DNA of 64,000 bases from a bacterium (lineage in GTDB: Bacteria; UBP14; UBA6098; JAFGQG01). Shown here one piece after another: positions 17,407 to 25,341 of this stretch. Under the pieces are notes generated by a model. It did no database searches and was not told where the DNA came from. It worked only from the letters and a program-made list of their open reading frames with translations. The first letter of the stretch is position 1; every line of letters starts with the position of its first letter. The translations under genes were made by a program, and so were the position numbers. The stretch is from the NCBI GenBank assembly GCA_016935765.1, contig JAFGQG010000066.1:1-64000 (forward strand), given 5' to 3'.

Positions 17407-17964
17407 TTAGTTAGAAATTGTGAAAGCTGCATTTTCTACTGTAACATCCTCGATCAGATCAGCGTTACTATTGAATAAACCAACATCACCATCGCTTTCA
17501 TGGTCGATGTCAACCGTAGCTGTGCAGGAACCAGGTGAAATGGCTTTGAATACCACCTTGCAAATATCCTGCCATTCATCATTCATTCCGGAACTGACCG
17601 AGTAACTGGCAGCAACCTGTAGCCCGATTGAAATGTATCCTTCATCATTGTTTACATTGAAGACCAATTGTATCACTGTTCCGCCATTACTGACCAGGAA
17701 ATCATCGATCCGTTCTAATTCGAAAACTTCGAGTTTGTATTTGTCGAAATAAATCTTCGCTCCTACTGTCATGAGATCCTCAATGTTCTTTACTTTTAGG
17801 TAGGTTTCAAAGACTTCATTGACCATTACCTCGTTTGAAGATGGAGTCAGGGCAATAGTAGTAATGAATTCGGGTTCCGGTTCTTCCTCTTCTCCACATT
17901 GAACCAGAAGCAATCCCAATGAAAGCATTATTGTTAGTATTAGGAATCTGTTTTTAAATAGCAT
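17407..17964 (-). CDS. Lipoprotein with a cohesin-like domain
   Basis: 185 residues. A lipoprotein signal peptide ends in LLLVQC, with Cys23 as the lipid-anchored residue, followed by the acidic EEEEPEPE linker. The rest is one beta-sandwich resembling the cohesin/carbohydrate-binding fold: VMVNEVFETYLKVKNIEDL, then VGAKIYFDKYKLEVF, a G.I.I strand, and an ICKVVFKAISPGS strand near the end. Cohesins bind dockerins, and the next gene encodes a dockerin-bearing secreted protein, so this may be its surface receptor. The predicted promoter and an AGGAGG ribosome-binding site precede it, making it the first gene of the operon. The cohesin assignment is by strand pattern, not by a search; some cohesin-like modules bind no dockerin. 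Confidence 0.75.
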   Translation of the reverse strand: MLFKNRFLILTIMLSLGLLLVQCGEEEEPEPEFITTIALTPSSNEVMVNEVFETYLKVKNIEDLMTVGAKIYFDKYKLEVFELERIDDFLVSNGGTVIQLVFNVNNDEGYISIGLQVAASYSVSSGMNDEWQDICKVVFKAISPGSCTATVDIDHESDGDVGLFNSNADLIEDVTVENAAFTISN

Positions 17965-17997
17965 AATTATACCTCCTTATAATTTATTAATCTGTAA

Positions 17998-18025
17998 ATA
18001 ATACACAAATCAAACAGATTGTCAA
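17998..18025 (-). promoter_or_regulatory. Promoter of the cohesin lipoprotein operon
   Basis: On the minus strand TTGACA (18025-18020), a 16-bp spacer, and TATTAT (18003-17998). It lies 34 bp upstream of the lipoprotein ATG and just beyond the stop of the preceding gene, so the operon is separately transcribed. Confidence 0.65.
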
Positions 18026-18026
18026 C

Positions 18027-19922
18027 TTATTTATTCGATTTAAGAAGTGGTGTTTTCTTCTTGGAAGGTGTTCCCGGTGGATTATAATCGCTAAACGTAC
18101 CGGCAGGCATTGTAATGGTGGTTGCGTACCAATATTCATCATCAGATAGCATGGGTCCTACTATGGTCCGCTCAACTTGATTGGGTTCTTCCTCGTTCAA
18201 CAATATTCGAAGGGTAGGAGTAGTGGGACCGCTGCCAGCATCGGAAAAGTAGTGTATTTTGACGTTGTATTCTCCTGGATAAGCGTTGGCAGAATCTTTA
18301 GGCATATAGAAGTTTTCAGGACCCCATCCTTCAGTATCATCCACATCCAGTGAGCCTCCAATTGCAGTATTAAGCGTTTCATACATACACCAATGACCGC
18401 TTGGATCCTGGACATACAGGTCAACGTCGTTATATGGGCTTCCGTCCCATGTCAAAGTGATCTTCACACCAACAGGCTCGAACGTTGCGTTTACGGAAAC
18501 CTCGTCAAAACCTACTCCATTTTCATTGTAAGCTTCCACCCTGATAGTGTTTACGCCAGTTTTTAGGATAAGTGAAGTTGAATCAAGAGACTCATTATCT
18601 ACCCCGATAGTCTGAGTTGAGCCATTTAAAATAAGCCTCGCATTTTCAATCGAGTTGTCGCTAACAGTCCCCCTGAGCGCGAGCACCCTTGAAGAAGTCT
18701 CCAAACCCTCCGTAGGATAGGTTATATGAACTACCGGAGCGCTTTCTCCGGAAGTAACTATCAAACCTGCAGTAGGTTCATTATAGGGATCAATATTATC
18801 GAGGAAATCGGTCCCTACATCGTATGTTCCATTCCGGTTCAGATCAACGACTACATCGTACGCTCCTTCTGTCAATGGGCTGGGCCATATCAACACAGTG
18901 CTTTGATTCGTGCAGCCATATTGTGGAGTATCCATTTCAAAACCCTGGGTTACATCCTGAAGCTCATCTCCATCTTCCCAAATATCCTTGTGCGGGACTA
19001 AGTATTTATGCACTGTTCTGTATGTAAGCTGTTGGATTTCCGGATTTACCCTCGCAAAGACATTCTCATCTACATTGAAAATATACTTGTAGTTGCCCTC
19101 GCTGTCACACGCAATCTGGACTCGTATTTCATCCCTTCCATCATGATGTCTCTGCACCATGAAACCGGTAGGGAGGTAACCATCAACGAGGTCGCCTTCA
19201 GAGTAGTATCCATTGCGGTCCAGGTCGGCAACCATGTCATAAGCCGCGACCAGGTTTGGCACAAGCCACACAAGTTCATGAAATTCGCCATGTTCGTCAA
19301 TCATTATTTCCTCGAAACCACCGGAAACATCGATCAAATTCGTTCCGAATTCCCAGTTCACGATATCATCAACAATGTAAAGGTGTAACAGGGTACCGGG
19401 TGTAAGGTTTTTACCGCTCGCGTAAACAGACTCACTTCCCCGAATATAGGAATTCGAAGCATTCCCTGAAGCAGCAGCGGAATAGATAAAGGGAACTGTA
19501 TGGTCAACGGTGAAATCGAAAGTTGAAGGTGTTCCACCTACTTGAGTAATTTCCATTGTGTAAGTTTCTTCACCCTGAAAAATGCCCTTTACTCTCTGCT
19601 GCTCATCATAGTCCAATCCCAGGTCATATCCCATTGCTGTAGCTGGAATTTCGCCGTTGCCATCTGAAGTCAATAAATTAATACTGAGCTGTTCATCGGA
19701 TTCATCAAGAATATTAATTTCATATTGTTGTCTTTGTTCCAGGTCAGAGATTTTCCAGTAAGCTGTTTCACCTCCTCTAAGCGCATTGACCTCTTCACCA
19801 GCTGAGTTATATATTGTAACCGTTTCATGAACCTCAGGTTCATCATCGTCTGATGAAGTGCACATTATTAAAAGGAAGGAAAATAACAAAATTAATATAG
19901 TCAGGTTTTTGATACTTCTCAT
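18027..19922 (-). CDS. Lipoprotein with a DUF2135 (YfaP-like) domain
   Basis: 631 residues from the ATG at 19922. This start puts the lipobox Cys at position 21 (SFLLIMC), followed by an acidic SSDDDEPE linker; the longer frame from 19970 would place it at 37 and has no ribosome-binding site. The body is beta-rich: two copies of a segment built around DLDRNGYY/DLNRNGTYD (about 225 and 390), an Ig-like domain (about 430-520, VHITYPTEGLETSS), and a C-terminal DUF2135 domain beginning LTWDGSPYNDVDLYVQDPSG with DDTEGWGPENFY. DUF2135 proteins are secreted or periplasmic and of unclear function. The EF-hand-like DLDRNGYY loops may bind calcium. It lies upstream of the cohesin operon and seems monocistronic. 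Confidence 0.75.
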   Translation of the reverse strand: MRSIKNLTILILLFSFLLIMCTSSDDDEPEVHETVTIYNSAGEEVNALRGGETAYWKISDLEQRQQYEINILDESDEQLSINLLTSDGNGEIPATAMGYDLGLDYDEQQRVKGIFQGEETYTMEITQVGGTPSTFDFTVDHTVPFIYSAAASGNASNSYIRGSESVYASGKNLTPGTLLHLYIVDDIVNWEFGTNLIDVSGGFEEIMIDEHGEFHELVWLVPNLVAAYDMVADLDRNGYYSEGDLVDGYLPTGFMVQRHHDGRDEIRVQIACDSEGNYKYIFNVDENVFARVNPEIQQLTYRTVHKYLVPHKDIWEDGDELQDVTQGFEMDTPQYGCTNQSTVLIWPSPLTEGAYDVVVDLNRNGTYDVGTDFLDNIDPYNEPTAGLIVTSGESAPVVHITYPTEGLETSSRVLALRGTVSDNSIENARLILNGSTQTIGVDNESLDSTSLILKTGVNTIRVEAYNENGVGFDEVSVNATFEPVGVKITLTWDGSPYNDVDLYVQDPSGHWCMYETLNTAIGGSLDVDDTEGWGPENFYMPKDSANAYPGEYNVKIHYFSDAGSGPTTPTLRILLNEEEPNQVERTIVGPMLSDDEYWYATTITMPAGTFSDYNPPGTPSKKKTPLLKSNK

Positions 19923-20005
19923 GTTTCCTCGAATGTTTGAGGGTTTTTGAGTAGACTGACTTAAAGACATATCAACCAGAATGCCTTATTATTCTTTTTT
20001 AAACA

Positions 20006-20272
20006 TCAAGCTTGAGTTTTTGTTTTTTCTTGTATGAGCCTAGCAATTCTTGATTTATGCCGCGCGGCAGTATTTTTATGGTATATTCCCTTCTTAACAC
20101 TCTTGTCTAATGCTGAATTGAGTTGGTTTAAGAGCAGTTTCATTTTATCTGTGTCTTTTTCGATCTGTATTTGTTTTATCAGAGACCTGATATGTCCTTT
20201 AAGAATACGATGTCTCTCACGGATCTTAATATTCTGTCTTGCGCGTTTCTCTGCTGATTTGTGGGTTGCCAA
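20006..20272 (-). CDS. rpsT: 30S ribosomal protein S20 (TTG start)
   Basis: 88 residues, all-helical and lysine/arginine-rich, with the S20 opening ATHKSAEKRARQNIK and the KGIYHKNTAARHKSRIARL tail. It binds 16S rRNA early in 30S assembly. The initiation codon is TTG at 20272, placed by a strong AGGAGG five bases upstream; there is no ATG in a suitable place. In Escherichia coli rpsT also starts with UUG, and that codon is part of its autogenous translational control, so the rare start may be functional here too. It is separated by 100 bp from the YtfJ-like gene. Confidence 0.93.
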   Translation of the reverse strand: MATHKSAEKRARQNIKIRERHRILKGHIRSLIKQIQIEKDTDKMKLLLNQLNSALDKSVKKGIYHKNTAARHKSRIARLIQEKTKTQA

Positions 20273-20372
20273 ACTTACCTCCTGATTAAACTGATTTTTT
20301 GTTTTCTGTAATTCAATTAAAAGAAAAATTCCTTTATACTTATTTTAGATATAATAAGTAATTACAGCGGAT

Positions 20373-20747
20373 TTATTCTTTGTTTTCTTTTTTCTTATCC
20401 TTAAGTTCTTTCATTTTTTCGAGAACATCAGGTATTGCTTCGACTATTCCGGCGAGCGCTTTGGGTTTTACAGGGAGAAGTACTACATCGTCTTTTTTGA
20501 TTACTATAAACGCAACCGGCGTAATGGACGCGCCGCCTCCGCCGCCGCCCCCGCTGCCTGAACCCTTTTTCTCTTCGGGAATATTGCCCTCGCCTCCACC
20601 CGCTCCAAAACCAAAGGATATCTTTGAAACAGGTAAGACGGTCATATCCTTTACTGTTATCGGATCGCCTAAAATAGTCTTCGTTTTAGCTATACCTTCT
20701 AGTTTGTCAAGAATGGTCGCTATTATTTCATTTACTACGTTAGCCAT
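20373..20747 (-). CDS. YtfJ/GerW-family protein
   Basis: 124 residues of the GerW/YtfJ family. It has an N-terminal amphipathic helix, then TILGDPITVKDMTVLPVSKISFGFGAGGG, which is the family signature, a glycine-rich low-complexity tract (GSGSGGGGGGGAS, about 65-75) and a C-terminal IKKDDVVLLPV strand followed by a lysine-rich tail. In Bacillus YtfJ (GerW) is a forespore protein needed for normal germination; outside spore formers the role is unknown. It has a strong AGGAGG site and lies 11 bp after a DUF2953 gene, the same order as ytfI-ytfJ in Bacillus. The poly-Gly stretch is encoded by a GC-rich patch unlike the rest of the gene. Confidence 0.8.
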   Translation of the reverse strand: MANVVNEIIATILDKLEGIAKTKTILGDPITVKDMTVLPVSKISFGFGAGGGEGNIPEEKKGSGSGGGGGGGASITPVAFIVIKKDDVVLLPVKPKALAGIVEAIPDVLEKMKELKDKKKENKE

Positions 20748-20758
20748 TTGTATGCCTC

Positions 20759-21412
20759 CTATTTTTTAATTTTCCTAATAAACTTTATTAATTTAATCCA
20801 TCTTATATGAAAAATCAACCAAAATATTACAAAAAATATCTTATATAGCCTTGTACTTATTTCTAATTCAAGGTTTATTTCGGGTATTTCATTCTCAAAG
20901 TCAGTATTAACGGTGATTTTCGTGAACAGCTTAACGAGAAGAAACTTGGCGGATTGATAGTAACCATAAATCAAACCTGTTATATATGGATCGGGTGTTG
21001 CAAGGCGGATTTCCAGTTCAGCTTTGTTGATTTTTATGCATTTTATTAGCTTGTATAAGGATATAAGTATATTTTTCAGTGTCGAAAAGATGAAATCCCG
21101 TTCTTCCCACATAGCCATTATATCATTAATACTTCTCTTTTTCTTACTCTTTTTCTCCTTTTCCTTGGTTTTCTTTCCTTTTTTCTTATCGGGTTTCTCT
21201 TCCTTTTGCTTCTCGTTTTTTTTCTGTTTTTCTCTTAGCTTTAAGCCTTTCCAATAGATATAGCTTCTTTCGTTTTTTTCGATTGTAAATCCAAGGTATC
21301 TGAAGCGTTTAACTGATAAAACTCCTTTTTTTATATAAAAGAACGATATTTTAGAAAATAAAAGAATAAAAGAAATAATTAATAAAACGGCAATTATAAT
21401 TAACAATATCAT
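20759..21412 (-). CDS. DUF2953 (YtfI-like) membrane protein
   Basis: 217 residues from the ATG at 21412. One N-terminal membrane segment (MILLIIIAVLLIISFILLF) is followed by a very lysine/glutamate-rich segment (about 55-95) and a C-terminal half with LATPDPYITGLIYGYY, which resembles the conserved region of DUF2953 proteins, and a final hydrophobic segment. The start is supported by GAAGG eleven bases upstream and by a promoter whose -10 lies at 21442-21447; the longer frame from 21472 would begin upstream of that promoter. It precedes the YtfJ-like gene by 11 bp. In Bacillus the orthologous pair is linked to sporulation; here, in a Gram-negative-type envelope, the function is unknown. Confidence 0.7.
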   Translation of the reverse strand: MILLIIIAVLLIISFILLFSKISFFYIKKGVLSVKRFRYLGFTIEKNERSYIYWKGLKLREKQKKNEKQKEEKPDKKKGKKTKEKEKKSKKKRSINDIMAMWEERDFIFSTLKNILISLYKLIKCIKINKAELEIRLATPDPYITGLIYGYYQSAKFLLVKLFTKITVNTDFENEIPEINLELEISTRLYKIFFVIFWLIFHIRWIKLIKFIRKIKK

Positions 21413-21441
21413 AATTAAACAAACCTTCTTTAAACGCCAGA

Positions 21442-21469
21442 AAATTAGCTGCTTATATAAATTTGTCAA
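21442..21469 (-). promoter_or_regulatory. Promoter of the YtfI/YtfJ-like genes
   Basis: On the minus strand TTGACA (21469-21464), a 16-bp spacer and TAATTT (21447-21442), 30 bp upstream of the DUF2953 ATG. Confidence 0.5.
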
Positions 21470-21499
21470 CACAAAATAAAAAACTTGCGTTGTATGAAA

Positions 21500-21516
21500 T
21501 AGTAATTAAATTACTA
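21500..21516 (+). promoter_or_regulatory. Perfect palindrome over the C25 gene's ribosome-binding region
   Basis: TAGTAATT and AATTACTA flank a single A, ending four bases before the ATG at 21520. No Shine-Dalgarno is visible at this gene, so the palindrome occupies exactly the initiation region. It could be an operator or a translational control hairpin; with a one-base centre it suits a protein dimer better than an RNA loop. Confidence 0.4.
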
Positions 21517-21519
21517 CCC

Positions 21520-24500
21520 ATGAAAAAAATTGTGTTTCTTACGTTCTGCTTTTTACTTTTATTCTTATTTTCATCTTCGGTTTTCCCAGTAGACAAGGGA
21601 GTTTTGGATGCGTTAAAAGATATGCCAAAAGGTATAGCGCTTTCAGGGGAGGGAGCCCGTTACCTGATTATTGTACCTGATGCACTTTACGAAGCAGTAT
21701 TGCCTCTTGCTGAATGGAAAAACCAGAAGGGTATGCAAACCAAAGTGGTAAAATTATCCGAGACTGGTGCCTCCGCGTATAATATCAGGGAATACATTTC
21801 GGAGGCTTATAGGAGTTGGGAAGTACCCCCCGAATATGTTCTACTCGCAGGTGGATTTAGCTATATACCATACGGGGAAGTGGAATATACAAGCACGGAC
21901 AATTACTATACAAATGTTGATGGCGACCTGTTTAATGAAATAATTCCCGGAAGACTTCCTGCAGATAATTATTCCCAAATGCAGACGATGGTTTCTAAGA
22001 TTCTTCATTATGAAAAAGAGCCATATATGGATGATACACTATGGTATCATAAAGCAATGGCGATCGTCAGGGAAGACGGGGATGAAGACGATGATCTTTA
22101 CTGGAGTGATGCTTTTCTTCTCTTTGGTTTTTTGGAAGCTGAAGGAGCAATAGAATTTGATTCCCTGTCAAGGTACACTAATGATGACGATGACGTTGCT
22201 GATGGAGTTGATGATGGAAGAAGTTATATTATATTCAGAGGTCAAACAACAACGAACTGGTGGACCCCATTCGATTATGATCCATATACTTCGAATAATG
22301 GTTTTATGTTGCCCGTTGTGATTTCTCCATCATGTCACCTGGCTTTACCATACGATGTTGCTCATGATTGGTTAAGAGCGGGAAGTGCAGCCAATCCAAA
22401 AGGTGGGATCGCTTTTTGCGCTACTACAACTACGCTCGGGGATGCAGCCGCACTCAGAAGCGCATTAGCAAAGGGATTTATTCGAACCCTGTTTGAGGAC
22501 AGCGTTTTTACATTTGGAGGAGCATGCGAAGGCGGCAGGTTGGAGGTCTATGAAGTTCCTGACTACCGAAATGAATCTGAGTACATGGGTTTTTCAGCAG
22601 TGGGGGATCCGGAACTTAACATGTGGACTCATGTGCCTAAACCTATGGATGTCAGCCACGCGCCCGTAGCGCCGTTCGGTTCCAGTAATTTCAATGTGAA
22701 TGTGAGTTATGAGGGCGAACCCGTTAAAAATGCCCTTGTATGTGTTATCATGGATTCTACTGTTTATGAATATGGATATACAGATTTAGCAGGGACAATT
22801 CCATTACCTATTCATGTTGTTTCCGCAGGATCCCTGTTGCTGACCGTCACAGCACCCAACTTTATTCCATACCAGGCATACATCAATGTATATTCTGAAG
22901 GACCATTCGTTATTTATCATGATCATGAAATAGACGATAGTACAGGGGGCAACGGTGACGGGTATGTAAATCCGGGTGAGATCATCTACTTGAAGATGGA
23001 GTTGATAAATTATGGACTGGATACAGCTTATGAAGTGAATGCAATACTTAATTCGGAACGATCCGGAGTTACAGTTCTCGATTCAATTTGTTACTATGGC
23101 TCGATAATCCCATTCGATACTGTGACTACGACCTGCTGGTATAGTGTATCAGTATCTTCGGGGCTTAGAAACGGTGACTATCTTCAATTAAGCCTGGAGA
23201 CTTATGATACTTTGGATGGAAGTTGGATCAGTAGCATTCCGCAAATAACAGTAGTAACTGGTTTATTGGAATTTCACTCTTATGCTATCAATGACCTTCC
23301 TCCCAGGGGTAATGGAAACGGACAATTAGACCCGGGTGAAGAGATCATGTTCGTGGTCAGGCTTTTTAACTCGGGTTTGAGCTCTTTTAATGACGTTAAT
23401 AGTATATTAAGTGAGACAAGCGATTTTATAATGGTTACCGATTCATCGGTAGCTTACGGGGAGGCAATAACAGGAGGATATTGTATCAATGAGGGACATC
23501 CTTTTATCGTACACGTAAATCCAGATGTACCACCGGGATACAATACCGAGTTTTTGATGTGTATCGATGCTGACGGAGGTTCTTATGAGTACGAGGATAC
23601 TATCATCTTCTCGATCATGATCCCTCTCTCAGACAGTTGTGATCCTACCGGACCTGACGAGTATGGCTATTGGGCTTATGATGATTCCGATACCAGCACC
23701 GGAAGGGCGCCTTCTTTCTACTGGTTAGAATTAGATGATGGAGGCGGTCCGGGTACTATTCTGTCCAGTATCACGGATGAAGATGCCGATACGGTTACTG
23801 TGGAATTGCCTTTTGTCTTTACATATTATGGAATAGAGTATGAAACAGTTGGAATTTGTTCAAACGGGTTTTTAGAATTTGGTTCGTCAACTCACCGATT
23901 CGGCACACCATCTGAGATCCCCAGCACGAGCCGTCCCAATAATGCGCTCTATCCGTTCTGGGATGACCTGGACCCAAGCAGGGCAGGGGACATTTACCAA
24001 TATTTTGATACAACTCGAAACAGGTGGATCCTGGAATTCAAGGAGGTTAGACATTGGTCAGATTCCAGGCAAGAAACGTTTCAGTTGATCCTGTTCGATC
24101 CCGATTATTATCCCACACCAACAGGAGACGGTGAAATCGTATTTCAATATTATTCAGTAGGTGTGTTATCAAATGCGGGTATAGGAATTGAGAATAGAAC
24201 GGGTACTGATGGCATACAATATGTTTTCATGAATGATTATTGCTTAGGCGCTTCCCCGATCGAAGATTACAGAGCCATAAAATTTACAACATTTCCACCG
24301 AGTTTATCGGAAAAACCATGGATACACTATGTTGCCTATGCTATCAACGATGAAGCCGGGGGTGATGGAGACGGCATCGCTGAAAATGGGGAGGAAATAT
24401 TGATATCCATTACTTTGATAAACCATGGTAATGTAAACGGCTTGAATACTATAGCTAAATTGAACACACCTTCAACCTATCTTGATATTGAGGATTCGAT

Positions 24501-25002
24501 TTCAGTTTTTGGAGATCTTTTTATCGATAGTACAAGAGATAACGGTACAAATCCATACATGGTTTATATCGATAGCATGGTACCGGATACCATTCTTTAT
24601 CTACCATTGAACGTTTATTCTAACGACAGCGCTTATACGAATATAACTTACGTTCCATTTCAAATTCAATCGACATCAGGTATTGGAGAAATGGTTCTAC
24701 CAGCCAGATTTGAGGTCTCACCAAATTATCCAAATCCCTTCAATTCGATGACTACTTTTACAGTACTTATGGGAAAGGGAGCAGCACAAATATCAGAGGT
24801 AAGCAATATTAGTTTTGATGTTTATGATATTACGGGTAAACATGTAACGTCGCGTAAAGTAAATCCCCAGAATCGATCCGGGTTTGAAATACTGTGGGAT
24901 GGGACTTCTGATAGTGGAGAATCTCTTTCAAGCGGGGTTTATTTTTACAAGATTTCATGGGGGGAATTTTCTATCAGGGATAAAATGATATTGATTAAAT
25001 AA
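21520..25002 (+). CDS. Gingipain-like (peptidase C25 fold) T9SS-secreted protein
   Basis: 1160 residues. The signal peptide (MKKIVFLTFCFLLLFLF) sets the start at 21520. Residues about 45-385 resemble the C25 cysteine-peptidase domain: YLIIVPDALYEAVLPLAEWK, then YVLLAGGFSYIPYGEVEY and IIPGRLPADN, and ISPSCHLA with Cys272 at the expected nucleophile position. The usual His motif (GHG) is replaced by RGQTTTNWW (Q242), so activity is uncertain. Next come three CARDB/APHP-like modules, each opening with a G-D/N-G repeat (GNGDGYVNPGEIIY, GNGNGQLDPGEEIM, GDGDGIAENGEEIL), with a beta-sandwich domain (about 707-925) between the second and third, and a C-terminal T9SS sorting domain (NYPNPFNSMTTF ... 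SSGVYFYKI). It would be exported to the surface. It is divergent from the YtfI-like gene. Confidence 0.82.
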   Translation: MKKIVFLTFCFLLLFLFSSSVFPVDKGVLDALKDMPKGIALSGEGARYLIIVPDALYEAVLPLAEWKNQKGMQTKVVKLSETGASAYNIREYISEAYRSWEVPPEYVLLAGGFSYIPYGEVEYTSTDNYYTNVDGDLFNEIIPGRLPADNYSQMQTMVSKILHYEKEPYMDDTLWYHKAMAIVREDGDEDDDLYWSDAFLLFGFLEAEGAIEFDSLSRYTNDDDDVADGVDDGRSYIIFRGQTTTNWWTPFDYDPYTSNNGFMLPVVISPSCHLALPYDVAHDWLRAGSAANPKGGIAFCATTTTLGDAAALRSALAKGFIRTLFEDSVFTFGGACEGGRLEVYEVPDYRNESEYMGFSAVGDPELNMWTHVPKPMDVSHAPVAPFGSSNFNVNVSYEGEPVKNALVCVIMDSTVYEYGYTDLAGTIPLPIHVVSAGSLLLTVTAPNFIPYQAYINVYSEGPFVIYHDHEIDDSTGGNGDGYVNPGEIIYLKMELINYGLDTAYEVNAILNSERSGVTVLDSICYYGSIIPFDTVTTTCWYSVSVSSGLRNGDYLQLSLETYDTLDGSWISSIPQITVVTGLLEFHSYAINDLPPRGNGNGQLDPGEEIMFVVRLFNSGLSSFNDVNSILSETSDFIMVTDSSVAYGEAITGGYCINEGHPFIVHVNPDVPPGYNTEFLMCIDADGGSYEYEDTIIFSIMIPLSDSCDPTGPDEYGYWAYDDSDTSTGRAPSFYWLELDDGGGPGTILSSITDEDADTVTVELPFVFTYYGIEYETVGICSNGFLEFGSSTHRFGTPSEIPSTSRPNNALYPFWDDLDPSRAGDIYQYFDTTRNRWILEFKEVRHWSDSRQETFQLILFDPDYYPTPTGDGEIVFQYYSVGVLSNAGIGIENRTGTDGIQYVFMNDYCLGASPIEDYRAIKFTTFPPSLSEKPWIHYVAYAINDEAGGDGDGIAENGEEILISITLINHGNVNGLNTIAKLNTPSTYLDIEDSISVFGDLFIDSTRDNGTNPYMVYIDSMVPDTILYLPLNVYSNDSAYTNITYVPFQIQSTSGIGEMVLPARFEVSPNYPNPFNSMTTFTVLMGKGAAQISEVSNISFDVYDITGKHVTSRKVNPQNRSGFEILWDGTSDSGESLSSGVYFYKISWGEFSIRDKMILIK

Positions 25003-25146
25003 GCCTTCCAAAATCCTTTGAAGTATTCAATTAATTTTTTTTCATTTTTTTCTTTACAAATTATTTAATAATTATAGTTTTTTTATTCAAGATTTTAAGA
25101 ACGCTATTTGATAGATTATTGATGTTTGTTTTGAAAGGAGGAAAGA

Positions 25147-25341
25147 ATGAAGATTAGAATTGATGACGATCTATGTATTTCTTGCGGAGTTTGCGTAGAG
25201 ATCTGTCCGGACGTTTTTGAAACAACAGATGATGGTCGTACTATTGTTGCCCATCCGGAAAATTGTGATGATAACGACTGCTGTGAAGAAGCTGCTGAAT
25301 CTTGTCCAACCGAAGCGATCATTATAGAGGAGGATGAATAA
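25147..25341 (+). CDS. Small [4Fe-4S] ferredoxin
   Basis: 64 residues, acidic. The CxxCxxCxxxCP opening (C10, C13, C16, C20) and a distant Cys-Pro (C53-P54) give the ligands of a single [4Fe-4S] cluster (C10, C13, C16, C53), while C20 and one of C45/C46 are placed to form the disulfide known from single-cluster ferredoxins such as those of Thermotoga. It is a cytoplasmic electron carrier. AAAGGAGG precedes the ATG. Its last 8 bp overlap the start of dnaG, so the ferredoxin is the first gene of a dnaG-rpoD operon; no redox enzyme is adjacent to show its partner. Confidence 0.9.
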   Translation: MKIRIDDDLCISCGVCVEICPDVFETTDDGRTIVAHPENCDDNDCCEEAAESCPTEAIIIEEDE

